In this document: positions 55,101 through 64,000 of the stretch, one piece after another
How the letters are laid out: each line of letters begins with the position of its first letter
How positions within the stretch are numbered: position 1 is the first letter of the stretch
Assembly: GCA_003864495.1 (NCBI GenBank)
Contig: ML133473.1
Location: 186,001-250,000 of the forward strand
Origin: Nemopilema nomurai
Lineage: Eukaryota > Cnidaria > Scyphozoa > Rhizostomeae > Rhizostomatidae
Reading direction: 5' to 3'
DNA length: 64,000 nucleotides
The notes under the pieces: model-generated
What the model saw: the letters and a program-made list of their open reading frames with translations, nothing else
Told to the model about the DNA's origin: nothing
The model's database searches: none
Program-made: the position numbers and the translations under genes

Positions 55101-58100
55101 TTGATAGCTTACAAATATCATACACGGCCTTTTGATAGTTTACAAATATCATACACGGCCTTTTGATAGTTTACAAATATAATACACGGCCTTTTGATAG
55201 CTTACAAATATAATACACGGCCTTTTGATAGTTTACAAATATCATACACGGCCTTTTTATAGTTTACAAATATCATACACGGCCTTTTTATAGTTTACAA
55301 ATATCATACACGGCCTTTTTATAGTTTACAAATATCATACACGGCCTTTTTATAGTTTACAAATATAATACACGGCCTTTTGATAGCTTACAAATATAAT
55401 ACACGGCCTTTTTATAGTTTACAAATATCATACACGGCCTTTTTATAGTTTACAAATATCATACACGGCCTTTTTATAGTTTACAAATATAATACACGGC
55501 CTTTTTATAGTTTACAAATATAATACACGGCCTTTTGATAGCTTACAAATATAATACACGGCCTTTTGATAGTTTACAAATATCATACACGGCCTTTTTA
55601 TAGTTTACAAATATCATACACGGCCTTTTTATAGTTTACAAATATCATACACGGCCTTTTTATAGTTTACAAATATCATACACGGCCTTTTTATAGTTTA
55701 CAAATATAATACACGGCCTTTTGATAGCTTACAAATATAATACACGGCCTTTTTATAGTTTACAAATATCATACACGGCCTTTTTATAGTTTACAAATAT
55801 CATACACGGCCTTTTTATAGTTTACAAATATAATACACGGCCTTTTGATAGCTTACAAATATAATACACGGCCTTTTGATAGCTTACAAATATCATACAC
55901 GGCCTTTTGATAGTTTACAAATATCATACACGGCCTTTTGATAGTTTACAAATATAATACACGGCCTTTTGATAGCTTACAAATATAATACACGGCCTTT
56001 TGATAGCTTACAAATATAATACACGGCCTTTTGATAGTTTACAAATATCATACACGGCCTTTTTATAGTTTACAAATATCATACACGGCCTTTTATAGTT
56101 TACAAATATCATACACGGCCTTTTTATAGTTTACAAATATCATACACGGCCTTTTTATAGTTTACAAATATAATACACGGCCTTTTGATAGCTTACAAAT
56201 ATAATACACGGCCTTTTTATAGTTTACAAATATCATACACGGCCTTTTTATAGTTTACAAATATCATACACGGCCTTTTTATAGTTTACAAATATAATAC
56301 ACGGCCTTTTTATAGTTTACAAATATAATACACGGCCTTTTGATAGCTTACAAATATAATACACGGCCTTTTGATAGTTTACAAATATCATACACGGCCT
56401 TTTTATAGTTTACAAATATCATACACGGCCTTTTTATAGTTTACAAATATCATACACGGCCTTTTTATAGTTTACAAATATCATACACGGCCTTTTTATA
56501 GTTTACAAATATAATACACGGCCTTTTGATAGCTTACAAATATAATACACGGCCTTTTTATAGTTTACAAATATCATACACGGCCTTTTTATAGTTTACA
56601 AATATCATACACGGCCTTTTTATAGTTTACAAATATAATACACGGCCTTTTGATAGCTTACAAATATAATACACGGCCTTTTGATAGCTTACAAATATAA
56701 TACACGGCCTTTTGATAGCTTACAAATATAATACACGGCCTTTTTATAGTTTACAAATATCATACACGGCCTTTTTATAGTTTACAAATATCATACACGG
56801 CCTTTTTATAGTTTACAAATATCATACACGGCCTTTTTATAGTTTACAAATATCATACACGGCCTTTTGATAGCTTACAAATATAATACACGGCCTTTTT
56901 ATAGTTTACAAATATCATACACGGCCTTTTTATAGTTTACAAATATCATACACGGCCTTTTGATAGCTTACAAATATAATACACGGCCTTTTTATAGTTT
57001 ACAAATATCATACACGGCCTTTTTATAGTTTACAAATATCATACACGGCCTTTTTATAGTTTACAAATATCATACACGGCCTTTTGATAGCTTACAAATA
57101 TAATACACGGCCTTTTTATAGTTTACAAATATCATACACGGCCTTTTTATAGTTTACAAATATCATACACGGCCTTTTGATAGCTTACAAATATAATACA
57201 CGGCCTTTTTATAGTTTACAAATATCATACACGGCCTTTTTATAGTTTACAAATATCATACACGGCCTTTTTATAGTTTACAAATATCATACACGGCCTT
57301 TTTATAGTTTACAAATATCATACACGGCCTTTTTATAGTTTACAAATATCATACACGGCCTTTTGATAGCTTACAAATATAATACACGGCCTTTTTATAG
57401 TTTACAAATATCATACACGGCCTTTTTATAGTTTACAAATATCATACACGGCCTTTTGATAGCTTACAAATATAATACACGGCCTTTTTATAGTTTACAA
57501 ATATCATACACGGCCTTTTTATAGTTTACAAATATCATACACGGCCTTTTTATAGTTTACAAATATCATACACGGCCTTTTGATAGCTTACAAATATAAT
57601 ACACGGCCTTTTTATAGTTTACAAATATCATACACGGCCTTTTTATAGTTTACAAATATCATACACGGCCTTTTGATAGCTTACAAATATAATACACGGC
57701 CTTTTTATAGTTTACAAATATCATACACGGCCTTTTTATAGTTTACAAATATCATACACGGCCTTTTTATAGTTTACAAATATCATACACGGCCTTTTTA
57801 TAGTTTACAAATATCATACACGGCCTTTTTATAGTTTACAAATATCATACACGGCTCTCTGATAATCTAGGTGTTCTGGGAATAATTCAGCACAGTTAAA
57901 TAATAGAGCAATAAATTTTTGCAGGAAAGCCAATCTTACCTGTGCAAATGTTTCCGACTTCCATGTCCAAGAGTTAAGAGGGCGAATTCCAGCATTGGTT
58001 ACGATAGAGCTGACATCAACCTTATTACGAGAAGATGCCCCGGCGAATTTTGTATACATCTCGCTGGTGGGTGAAGGGGCAAACCTAGAATAGGGTTTAA

Positions 58101-61100
58101 CGCCAGTCAATCTATGTATTTTTACAAATGCAGTGTAACGCATGATAAAAGGATAGAAGTCATCCCTAGAAGGATTTCTACATATTAACAAAGTGATTGG
58201 GTGTTCGACAACATAACGGCTTTAAATAGCAAGCTTCCGATTCTGAGGGTTTTCCCAAATTGCGTCTTACCCTTGCTATTGGGAGGAATGGGAAACACCT
58301 GTTTTCTAGGTGAAATCTCCGAAGAAGAGTAGGAAGTTCCGGTAGGACGGATAGAGTCGGGAATCTGGCAGCAACATATTTAATATGAGGTTTGGAACAG
58401 CCACTCTTTGATACGGTATCCACATGAATAGACGATTTGGGCATTTAGGGAGACGATTTGTGCATTTAGGTGAAAACTTCGTGCTAAAAATCTTCACAAT
58501 AGTAAAAAACAGCGAAGACACTTAAATACTTGAAGTGGGATTTTTGTATTATAAAAATTTCTGTAGTATTGTTCAATCTGCAGCGCGTTATTTATTCAGC
58601 CAGTTTTTAGGGTCGTTTTCCGACGTTTGCATACTCTGAGGAGTGTCGGACGAAAAAGTGCCTGGGTATGTAAAAAACATGTTTACGCTGTTTCTTGCTT
58701 CTGCGAACTTCATGCAGTTAGGAGCCACGGGGTACGATTTGAGCAACTGGTGGCGGCAGGAGACAGCACACAAGCCGCGTCGTTCCATACGCAATTGCAA
58801 CAGGTTATAACTTCAGTCCATGAGAACTCCAGGTGGTGTCAAGGGAAGAACATGGCCACCCAATCAAAACACCATAATAGTACTTCTTTGCTCCGATACA
58901 AAACGCACTTTAACTGTCTAAATCACGGCCGGCATTGTATTCAGTCGAAAAATTAAGCTGAGGGCATTAAAAAATGGAGTGAAGATGATTAGGGATGGCT
59001 CTAATATTAGTGATGCAACTACCATCTGTGGAGACACAATGACGATACAGAAGCTTGTCCTTTTTGCAAAGCGACTGTAAATGAGCCAAGCTCATAACTT
59101 CATCAGCAGTAAAACCAAGGAAGAACTAACTTTAATCCGTCAACCTGCTCTAATGGAACTCTAAACAGAGCTCAACTGTTTTTAGCAATAAGATTAAGTA
59201 AGCGCAGTAGTTCCATTTATCATTGTCAAGATTGCAATGTCGTTCACTTTAAATCACCCAATGATGATCTTTCAAACTATTTCAAACATTTTTCAGTAGT
59301 TGAGTCGTAAGAAGAGTGCAATCATAACACAAATCGCCTTAGGATACACACGATTTGTCATCGTCGCACTGTTGCTGCTGTTGTTGCCGTCATCAACGCG
59401 TTGGTTTGTTGGTGTTTCAGAACTGAGTCACTTCAGCCACACTGCTCCATAAAGCAGAGATGGGCTGGGTCAACCCTGTACATAACAGCTTTTATATAAT
59501 CAAGGGTGTCGAGAAGGCAATAAGCACAGGGATGCACGCGGAGTACGACATACCTTGTAGAGGGCACTTGACCTTCTGGCTCTTGCGCTGGCACTGTCTC
59601 TAATGGTAGAAAGTATGTCAGGTAGTTCTCGAATAGGACAACGTATAACACGTCCCCGCTCCAGTCAATGTGTTCCTGGAAATGAAGATTCAGTAGATCA
59701 TAAAGCAAACATCAAGTCGACACACATTCAGCCACACAGTTCCATTCATAACAAGAACGATCAGTTAATACGCTCAGACACAAGCTAGCATCCAAATCTC
59801 CTGCAGCAAAGATGAGGCAGGTCATAAACACATGAGGGATGTGCTACAACACAGGGAGCTGAGATGTATTGAATATTGGAAGGTATGTGGTAGTTGTGGA
59901 CGGTGGACTGAACACTAATATCTGCTTGAACAGAAAATTTTCTGCCTGAATAAACTAAATCATATTGATCCAGAAACTTTTCTTTCTAACATTGTCTACT
60001 GGGGTCATTCCATACCAAATTTGGGTGACATGTTACCTATGATCAATCAAGAGAAGTAGATTTTTTACAAAGTTAATGTCTTTAATGGTTCTTGAGATAT
60101 CGCTAAAACCATCCTTAAAATGGGCATGGTCCACAAAAAATTTTCCTGCAGTTCCGCATACAGCCCTGAAATACCTATACCAGCAGTAAAAAGTTTGAAT
60201 AATTTTTATCTTCTTCTTGCTACTGGTCTTTCTCAAGGGTAGAATGAATAATTAACATTTAAAAGGTTGCAACTATTGATTACATAATACCTATAAGTGA
60301 TATCATGTTTAAAAAGGTAGTACCTTTCGAATTTGTGGTTGCATTATATAGGAAAAAAAGATGAACAGGTAGTATTCCAAAGCATCTGAGGCAAGAATTA
60401 AGGGGAAAATTGTGAAGCACTTGTGAACCAGATATGAAATCTTCAATTAAAAAAATTCCTACATTTTTCATCATATCAACCTATGCATCTTGAGAATAAT
60501 CATATAAAATGTATTCACTGAAAAAACCAGCATATTTATCAAAATATTCTTTAGGGAAATATTTATCAATCTAATCTGAAACCTAAATTGTTTTTAAGGA
60601 TTGTTAATTTATTTAGAGACTGGAGGTTTTCATAACAAGATTAAAATTGTTATCATTTATGACATTCACACAAAATGATAAGCTCCTAGCTGCTTTGGCT
60701 TTTTTAAAAGAACTACATATTATCAATTTCTACTAACTATACTTATGAATTAGTTCACAGACGAGTCCTTTGAGGGAAGCTGACTTTTTCACTGTTTTCC
60801 AGGCTACCCCTTGTTGCTAGAAGAACTTTTTGAAGCATATCTGACATTTTATGGCTTTTCTTGAAACCATAGCTTCGCTAAAATGAATTGCTTTTTTCTC
60901 TCGATTGTAAACACATTGAAAATCTTATTACATGATAATCAACAAGAAAATATTATTGCATTAACATCCAGAAAATTCTGCAATTAGAGGGTGAGAGATA
61001 ATATTGATACCTTAACTATATACAAAAAGTAAAAAGGATACTGAGTTTTCTTGATGGCAACATTTGATTGCCAGTCACAAAGCCAGTCTTTTGAGCACAG

Positions 61101-63065
61101 AAAAAAGATGATGCATCATTCTGTACAGACTCTGAGATGTTGCTCTGTGCAAAAATGTTATGTATGATAAGTTTATTTCAGCTTATTTGAAAGGTCATTA
61201 AAATCTGAGTAAATCAAACAGAAGAAGAATAGAAATTTAGAAATAAACATGTACAAATGTCAAGATCCTTCCATTATGAAGAATTACCGTTTTGTACAGT
61301 AAGAAAATGAATAAAGCTCCATTGGGATATTAGGATTCAGATACCCTTGTACTATAATGATTTATTTACAAAAAGATTCACAAATGATTTATTTACAGCT
61401 ATGATAAACTGCAGCCAGATGCTTAAAGATAGTAAACCTAAAAAAGCAATACTGTGACAATAGACATCTTTCCACATGACAAATAGCTGAAACGGTGGTA
61501 TTGCTTTCAACTTTTGATGAAAAAGATGGAAATTCTTTTAAATTCCAAATAACATAGTAAACTCCAATATTATCTTGACTTAATAATTCAATTAAAAATG
61601 ATTATGATTAAGCCATACAGTCAATGAAAAATAATTAAATGTATATAATTCAATCACCCATAATCACATTCTATTACTTGAAGAAAGAAGGAAACTTTTA
61701 CTTACGGGAAGCAGTTCAGTTGGGAGATCAAAAGCTACATTTTCATTCAGAAGCTTTTCTATCAGCTGAAATAACTTTCCTGTTGGATTTAAAAACTTTT
61801 CAGCCTCTTTGAAAAGGATTTCATCATTGCGTGACTTTCCATTAAGACTATTCAACCTCCAGCCTTGATAATTGCCCAATCCAAAAATTTCTCCAAGAAG
61901 CTCAGTGAAGAACTTTGTCAGCTCCTAGATAAAAAAACACATTTCTCCTGAATTAAACCATTTATGAGCAAACTCCATTGCGTGGCTGATGCCCTAATTA
62001 TATTTGCACTGTAAGGAAAAGATGGGACCTGGCAGGCATATGCACTAATCTGAACACAGGGAACATAAATGCTAATTTGACACTAGGAATTGCTTTGATA
62101 ACTTGACAGATCTCCTTACTTGGCCCCTCGTAGATCTTTAGTCTTATAGGTGTGAAAGATTTGCAGCAGAAATTTCAAGAATGAATAAGCTTTGAGTGTT
62201 AGTCAAAGGAAAAATTATAGGATTCACATTCAAATAAGAAGAAAACAAAAAAGGAAACAAGAGCAAACAAGTACAGTGGCTATGCTACAACTTTATCTTT
62301 TAAATTAAAACACTAATATTGGCAATAAGAATGAAAGCAAATATTTCATCATAACTCCAATAAAGATGCATTCAGATCTAAAGTGATTATATAGAACTGC
62401 CAATAACAAGCAGCACATGCTAAATTTAGACGTCATGGGAACCTATTTTGGAAAACAGGAAGGGATCACTGTACCTGATAGAAAGGGGTAACATATTGGA
62501 TTTGGAGAGAATTGAGCCAAATATGGACAAGAAAAGGATGCTGAAGTGCAATTGTGATGAAGTTTCTAAGAAGGAGGGAAAGCACTTGAAGTTTTGAAAA
62601 TGCAAGAATTACCTCCAACTTTCAAGTCCTCTTGAAGAAGATAAAAAGAAGATACACAAAAATAGCAAACCCTTAAAAATAAACAAAAAATTTACTTACA
62701 GCAGTTACCGGGAATTCCTTAATTATCTCAGCAATTATTTCGAACTTTTTCTTTGCCTCTGTTGTGCATTGAGCTTTGTTGATATAGCTATGAATATCGC
62801 TGACTTGACTTTCTCTGTGCTAGGAAAATGATGGAAACTTGTTTCAAATATAAAACTGGTCGTTTAGTCTTTGGATCATTTCTCGGTTCTTTACCTAGTC
62901 AAGGGCTATTTAATTTAATCGTCATAAAATCACTTCATTTAGAAAGATTAGTCCATATTTCAAAATGGAAAAGATAATTACGTGGTATTGCAAATACGGG
63001 TTCTGACTATATGCCGTGAACACGTTCCTAGAAGCAGATGTGTTTCTGCCTTCCGCCTCAAACAT
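37205..63065 (-). CDS. SMPD4: SMPD4-like protein (neutral sphingomyelinase 3), 16 exons found
   Basis: Minus-strand exons: 62982-63065, 62700-62819, 61706-61924, 59554-59675, 57940-58084, 51055-51117, 46847-46995, 45442-45529, 41727-41827, 41098-41221, 40292-40331, 39832-39998, 39163-39372, 38660-38833, 37976-38095, 37205-37519; about 746 residues. Phases agree at every junction. SMPD4 landmarks follow the family order: WSGDVLYVVLFENYLTYFLP, WTWKSETFAQ, IFVKHLHTFLN, KKLYLFLKNCFTHWPLGASF, VLETWLSYIQPWRY, FIEDNLLFYSVLF, RVAK/VFSQANLAELLQ, YEPLFDP, EPIRSYEIPAIVRWLL, RPRISLRFLGSYYTLY. The C-terminus has one or two membrane spans (last 50 residues). The family acts at ER and nuclear-envelope membranes and is linked to sphingomyelin hydrolysis and nuclear pores; activity here is not shown. 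Roughly 55-60 residues expected between exons 3 and 4 were not found. Exon 7 could instead end at 46807 (GTAAGG), but only the 46847 donor keeps frame with exon 8. The start ATG at 63063-63065 is the first in frame. Confidence 0.9.
38485..38660. repeat. Degenerate repeat abutting an SMPD4 exon
   Basis: Imperfect copies of GTGGTCCTAATTTCACTCCC occur at about 38486, 38533, 38592, 38614 and 38642, partly converted to poly-C. The last copy runs directly into the donor of SMPD4 exon 14 (GTGAGTGGAATTTGG on the minus strand), so the splice donor itself fits the repeat consensus. Confidence 0.55.
38941..39022. repeat. 14-bp minisatellite in SMPD4 intron 13
   Basis: Nearly six tandem copies of CAATCCAAGTACAT; the first has one mismatch and the rest are perfect. 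Confidence 0.9.
39627..39690. repeat. GGTCA pentanucleotide array in SMPD4 intron 12
   Basis: About 13 perfect GGTCA units. This equals direct repeats of AGGTCA-type nuclear-receptor half-sites spaced by overlap, most likely only a microsatellite. Confidence 0.9.
44412..44690. mobile_element. MITE-like sequence with GTTTACAC inverted termini
   Basis: GCCCGTTTACACGAAA near 44420 faces GCCCCGTTTACAAGGAAAC on the opposite strand near 44685. Further TTTACACG motifs lie inside at about 44500 and 44529. The layout suits a small non-autonomous DNA element in SMPD4 intron 8. I see no clear target duplication, so boundaries and class are uncertain. Confidence 0.35.
46004..46805. repeat. 15-bp minisatellite in SMPD4 intron 7, about 53 copies
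   Basis: Tandem copies of CTTTCTCTCAACTAC with variants CTATCAACTAC, CTCAACCAC and CTTAACTAC and a few units with one or two extra T. Near its right end it contacts SMPD4 exon 7. On the gene strand each unit reads AAAGGTAGTTGAGAG, resembling a splice donor. On that strand most of the array has no stops and would translate to repeated Val-Val-Glu-Arg-Lys; the open frames there are artefacts, not a gene. Variant units recur in the same order in two places, showing internal segment duplication. Confidence 0.95.
48239..48246 (+). promoter_or_regulatory. TATA box candidate for the receptor gene
   Basis: TATATAAA lies 240 bp before the proposed receptor start codon. A start of transcription about 30 bp downstream would leave a roughly 215-base 5' leader with one short upstream ATG near 48302. 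Confidence 0.4.
48486..49415 (+). CDS. Divergent rhodopsin-like 7TM receptor, single exon
   Basis: Intronless gene of 309 residues from the ATG at 48486. The frame is open to an earlier ATG at 48351, but those 45 extra residues do not resemble a receptor N-terminus. Seven hydrophobic segments lie at about residues 17-38, 48-76, 84-106, 127-148, 164-187, 224-246 and 258-282. Class A traits are degenerate: TM2 has SITVADIVAALG (conserved Asp), TM3 ends in NRY instead of DRY, TM4 has its Trp (AVWSS), and TM7 ends in DPIILI where NPxxY is usual. TM6 lacks CWxP and TM3 lacks the usual disulphide Cys. This looks like the lineage-specific single-exon receptors abundant in cnidarians; ligand unknown. 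It lies inside SMPD4 intron 6 on the opposite strand. An AATAAA occurs at 49949-49954. Confidence 0.8.
   Translation: MPENLQDAAAYITQSPKIVSVYITLTAFCHSLLMRVIWKRCVQCENFVLQNMIITSITVADIVAALGIAIAYILSVTMASHSHALLYFLVTPALMIQEIHIVLITANRYIVCIYGLVYPLVVTRWRVGAIILAVWSSIYILLIIALLATGGDEAKFYLASHSMTFKLVWSVAQLLYVIAILSLNIRLFCFAKQKLKNERKVVPLGMVNLVSEEHDLLARNLKRTAGTVFLSLFYSVRILPHAVLKLTTTVTTNYFLEKSSELAFLTELYSSSFDPIILIVSIKIVRDGLKNEWHCIKTAVLNFIYGDSY
52028..52165. repeat. CAAT tetranucleotide repeat with CAATCATTA variants
   Basis: Runs of CAAT/AATC interspersed with CATTACA units over about 140 bp in SMPD4 intron 5. The Ile/Asn/Gln/Ser repeat open frames there are artefacts. Confidence 0.9.
53551..53751. repeat. 67-bp unit triplicated, in a retrotransposon remnant
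   Basis: Exactly three 67-bp copies start with CTTAGAAGACACTC at 53551, 53618 and 53685 and differ at only two or three bases. They sit directly before the reverse-transcriptase block at 53746. Confidence 0.9.
53551..54610 (+). mobile_element. Degenerate non-LTR retrotransposon fragment (RT region)
   Basis: The plus strand encodes GVQQGDVLTPHLFVICLDYV at about 53746-53808, the conserved GxxQGDxLSPxLF block of non-LTR reverse transcriptases. ITDTDHADDN near 54015-54045 is the catalytic box with Tyr changed to His. Then follow LDGKLNGVYTRMLRVALEID (about 54341-54402) and RWLHDQLF (about 54533), matching the C-terminal region of EN-RT elements. Stops and frameshifts separate the blocks. About 130-170 bp between the two RT motifs (from CAGGGCCGCTGAGAG at 53840) look foreign and may be a small insertion. 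It lies in SMPD4 intron 5 on the opposite strand and is dead. Confidence 0.65.
55070..57855. repeat. 31-bp satellite array, about 90 copies, in SMPD4 intron 5
   Basis: The unit is about 31 bp: TTTTGATAGCTTACAAATAT followed by AATACACGGCC. Almost all variation falls at three sites: G/T before ATAG, C/T after ATAG, and A/C before ATACAC. One unit near 56090 is 30 bp. Order of the variants shows higher-order structure: the leading run of about 25 units is repeated at about 55840-56640, and a 16-unit block (about 496 bp) occurs twice in tandem at about 56868-57855. The array ends about 85 bp from the donor of SMPD4 exon 5 (57940). Confidence 0.97.
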
Positions 63066-64000
63066 TTTACACCTCTATCAACAGTGTGGCTTTGCTGACA
63101 ACTGCACTGAGACGATGATTGTTGTATTGAGTTCCATCAGATTGAATTTTGCCCTCATTTGAAGCTCACATTTCGCGCCTTGTTGCGGTGGCCTCCTAAT
63201 CAAAAAGAGAGCATTATTGATGTGCAAATGTCGCAGGACGGGGGGAGCCGATGAAACGCTTCCACGCCTGTACAAAAGCCACGCGCCGGTGGAAGCAAAG
63301 CGGTCGCTAGTGGCAGCGTCGTAATTGGTCGCTTCCAAAAACAGGGTCAAGGGGTCGCTAGTGGCAGCGCCAGAAAGGGAACCCATCCAAGCTTGCAATT
63401 TTGCATTTGACTCGAACGATGCATGATCTTATATATAGGAAAGTTAAAATATAAATAGATATACATCATTATGGATGGAGAGTCAGCAGTGAAAACTTCA
63501 TTGCCACCAAATAGTTATTTAGCCAGGCCATACGTGATTTATGACATATCAGGGTATTAATGGGTGCTCGTAGAGGGTGGCATTATAATTGCAATTCATT
63601 GACAACATGCTCAATATGTGAAGGCTCCTTCAAATATGCCTGCGATGTGCTTCTTTAGGCTGCGTCATCGCCTGAAGGCTGACTAGAAACTGGCAAAGAG
63701 GCGCTTTTAGCCGAGCTAAGTCAAATATGGTGCTTTTGAGGGACATGCTCCACCTAGACGCAGAATAGTTCCAACTATGTGACCTAGATCTAGCTGAAAT
63801 TCTGCAACGCGCAAGGTGTAATATTTAGAGCTTTCAAGAAACTTTTCGAAAGAACTTCCTCAGGGCATTATAGATTAATTGATTGGTTTTGGTAAGCGTG
63901 ACGAAATTCTGTTTTTGATAGCCTTGAGATATAGCAATCAGAAACCATCTTTAATATCAACGTTTAGCTTCAAAAAGTGTATTGTAAACTCACTGCAGAT
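63066..64000. other. SMPD4 upstream region
   Basis: This is 5' flank of SMPD4 on the minus strand. GGTCGCTAGTGGCAGCG occurs twice about 50 bp apart (near 63302 and 63353), in a locally GC-richer stretch (63160-63390) that could be promoter. The 106-residue minus-strand frame at 63078-63398 covers it and has no recognised motif. No gene is seen to the right edge. Confidence 0.3.

Noticed and set aside
55070..57855. CRISPR-like array
   Set aside because: Units are directly adjacent with no unique spacers, and the genome is eukaryotic. It is a satellite.

Overview
The window is eukaryotic and reads as an intron-rich, AT-rich metazoan genome, most likely a cnidarian (probably an anthozoan). The reasons are GT-AG split genes with animal domain families (coronin, SMPD4, SOUL, Ig, 7TM receptor), a single-exon divergent receptor gene, and many hAT-like, non-LTR and Penelope-type remnants. 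The species call is inference; no rRNA or mitochondrial marker is present. Exons were joined by eye from splice sites, reading phase and family knowledge.

Layout. 1-11.6 kb: mostly non-coding, with an orphan two-exon Ig domain at 3847-4492 (+) and a cluster of heat-shock-element-like palindromes near 8.5 kb. 11.6-20.8 kb: a two-exon secreted SOUL/heme-binding-protein-like gene (+). Its 8.45-kb intron carries a 4.67-kb transposon with 386-bp terminal inverted repeats and an 8-bp target duplication; inside that lie a hAT-like element with its own 8-bp duplication and a second inverted repeat. 20.8-24.5 kb: no recognised gene, only a CT-rich tandem repeat. 24.5-30.2 kb: a complete seven-exon coronin gene (-) with every intron in phase 0.

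30.2-37.2 kb is a repeat-rich intergenic stretch. It holds a hammerhead-ribozyme-like motif in a Penelope-like remnant, a 124-bp tandem repeat, and a degenerate non-LTR retrotransposon (-) split by a hAT-type MITE whose 8-bp duplication is intact. 37.2-63.1 kb: a 16-exon SMPD4 (neutral sphingomyelinase 3) homologue (-). A divergent 7TM receptor gene sits in its intron 6 on the opposite strand. Several other SMPD4 introns carry tandem arrays: a 31-bp satellite with higher-order structure in intron 5, a 15-bp array in intron 7, and shorter arrays in introns 12, 13 and 14. Right of 63.1 kb is presumed 5' flanking sequence.

The genes do not form a pathway. Coronin acts on actin, SMPD4 at ER/nuclear-envelope membranes, SOUL in secreted tetrapyrrole or lipid binding, and the receptor in signalling. 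The most notable structure is architectural: nested transposons in the SOUL intron, and SMPD4 introns with tandem arrays lying close to, or overlapping, their splice donors.
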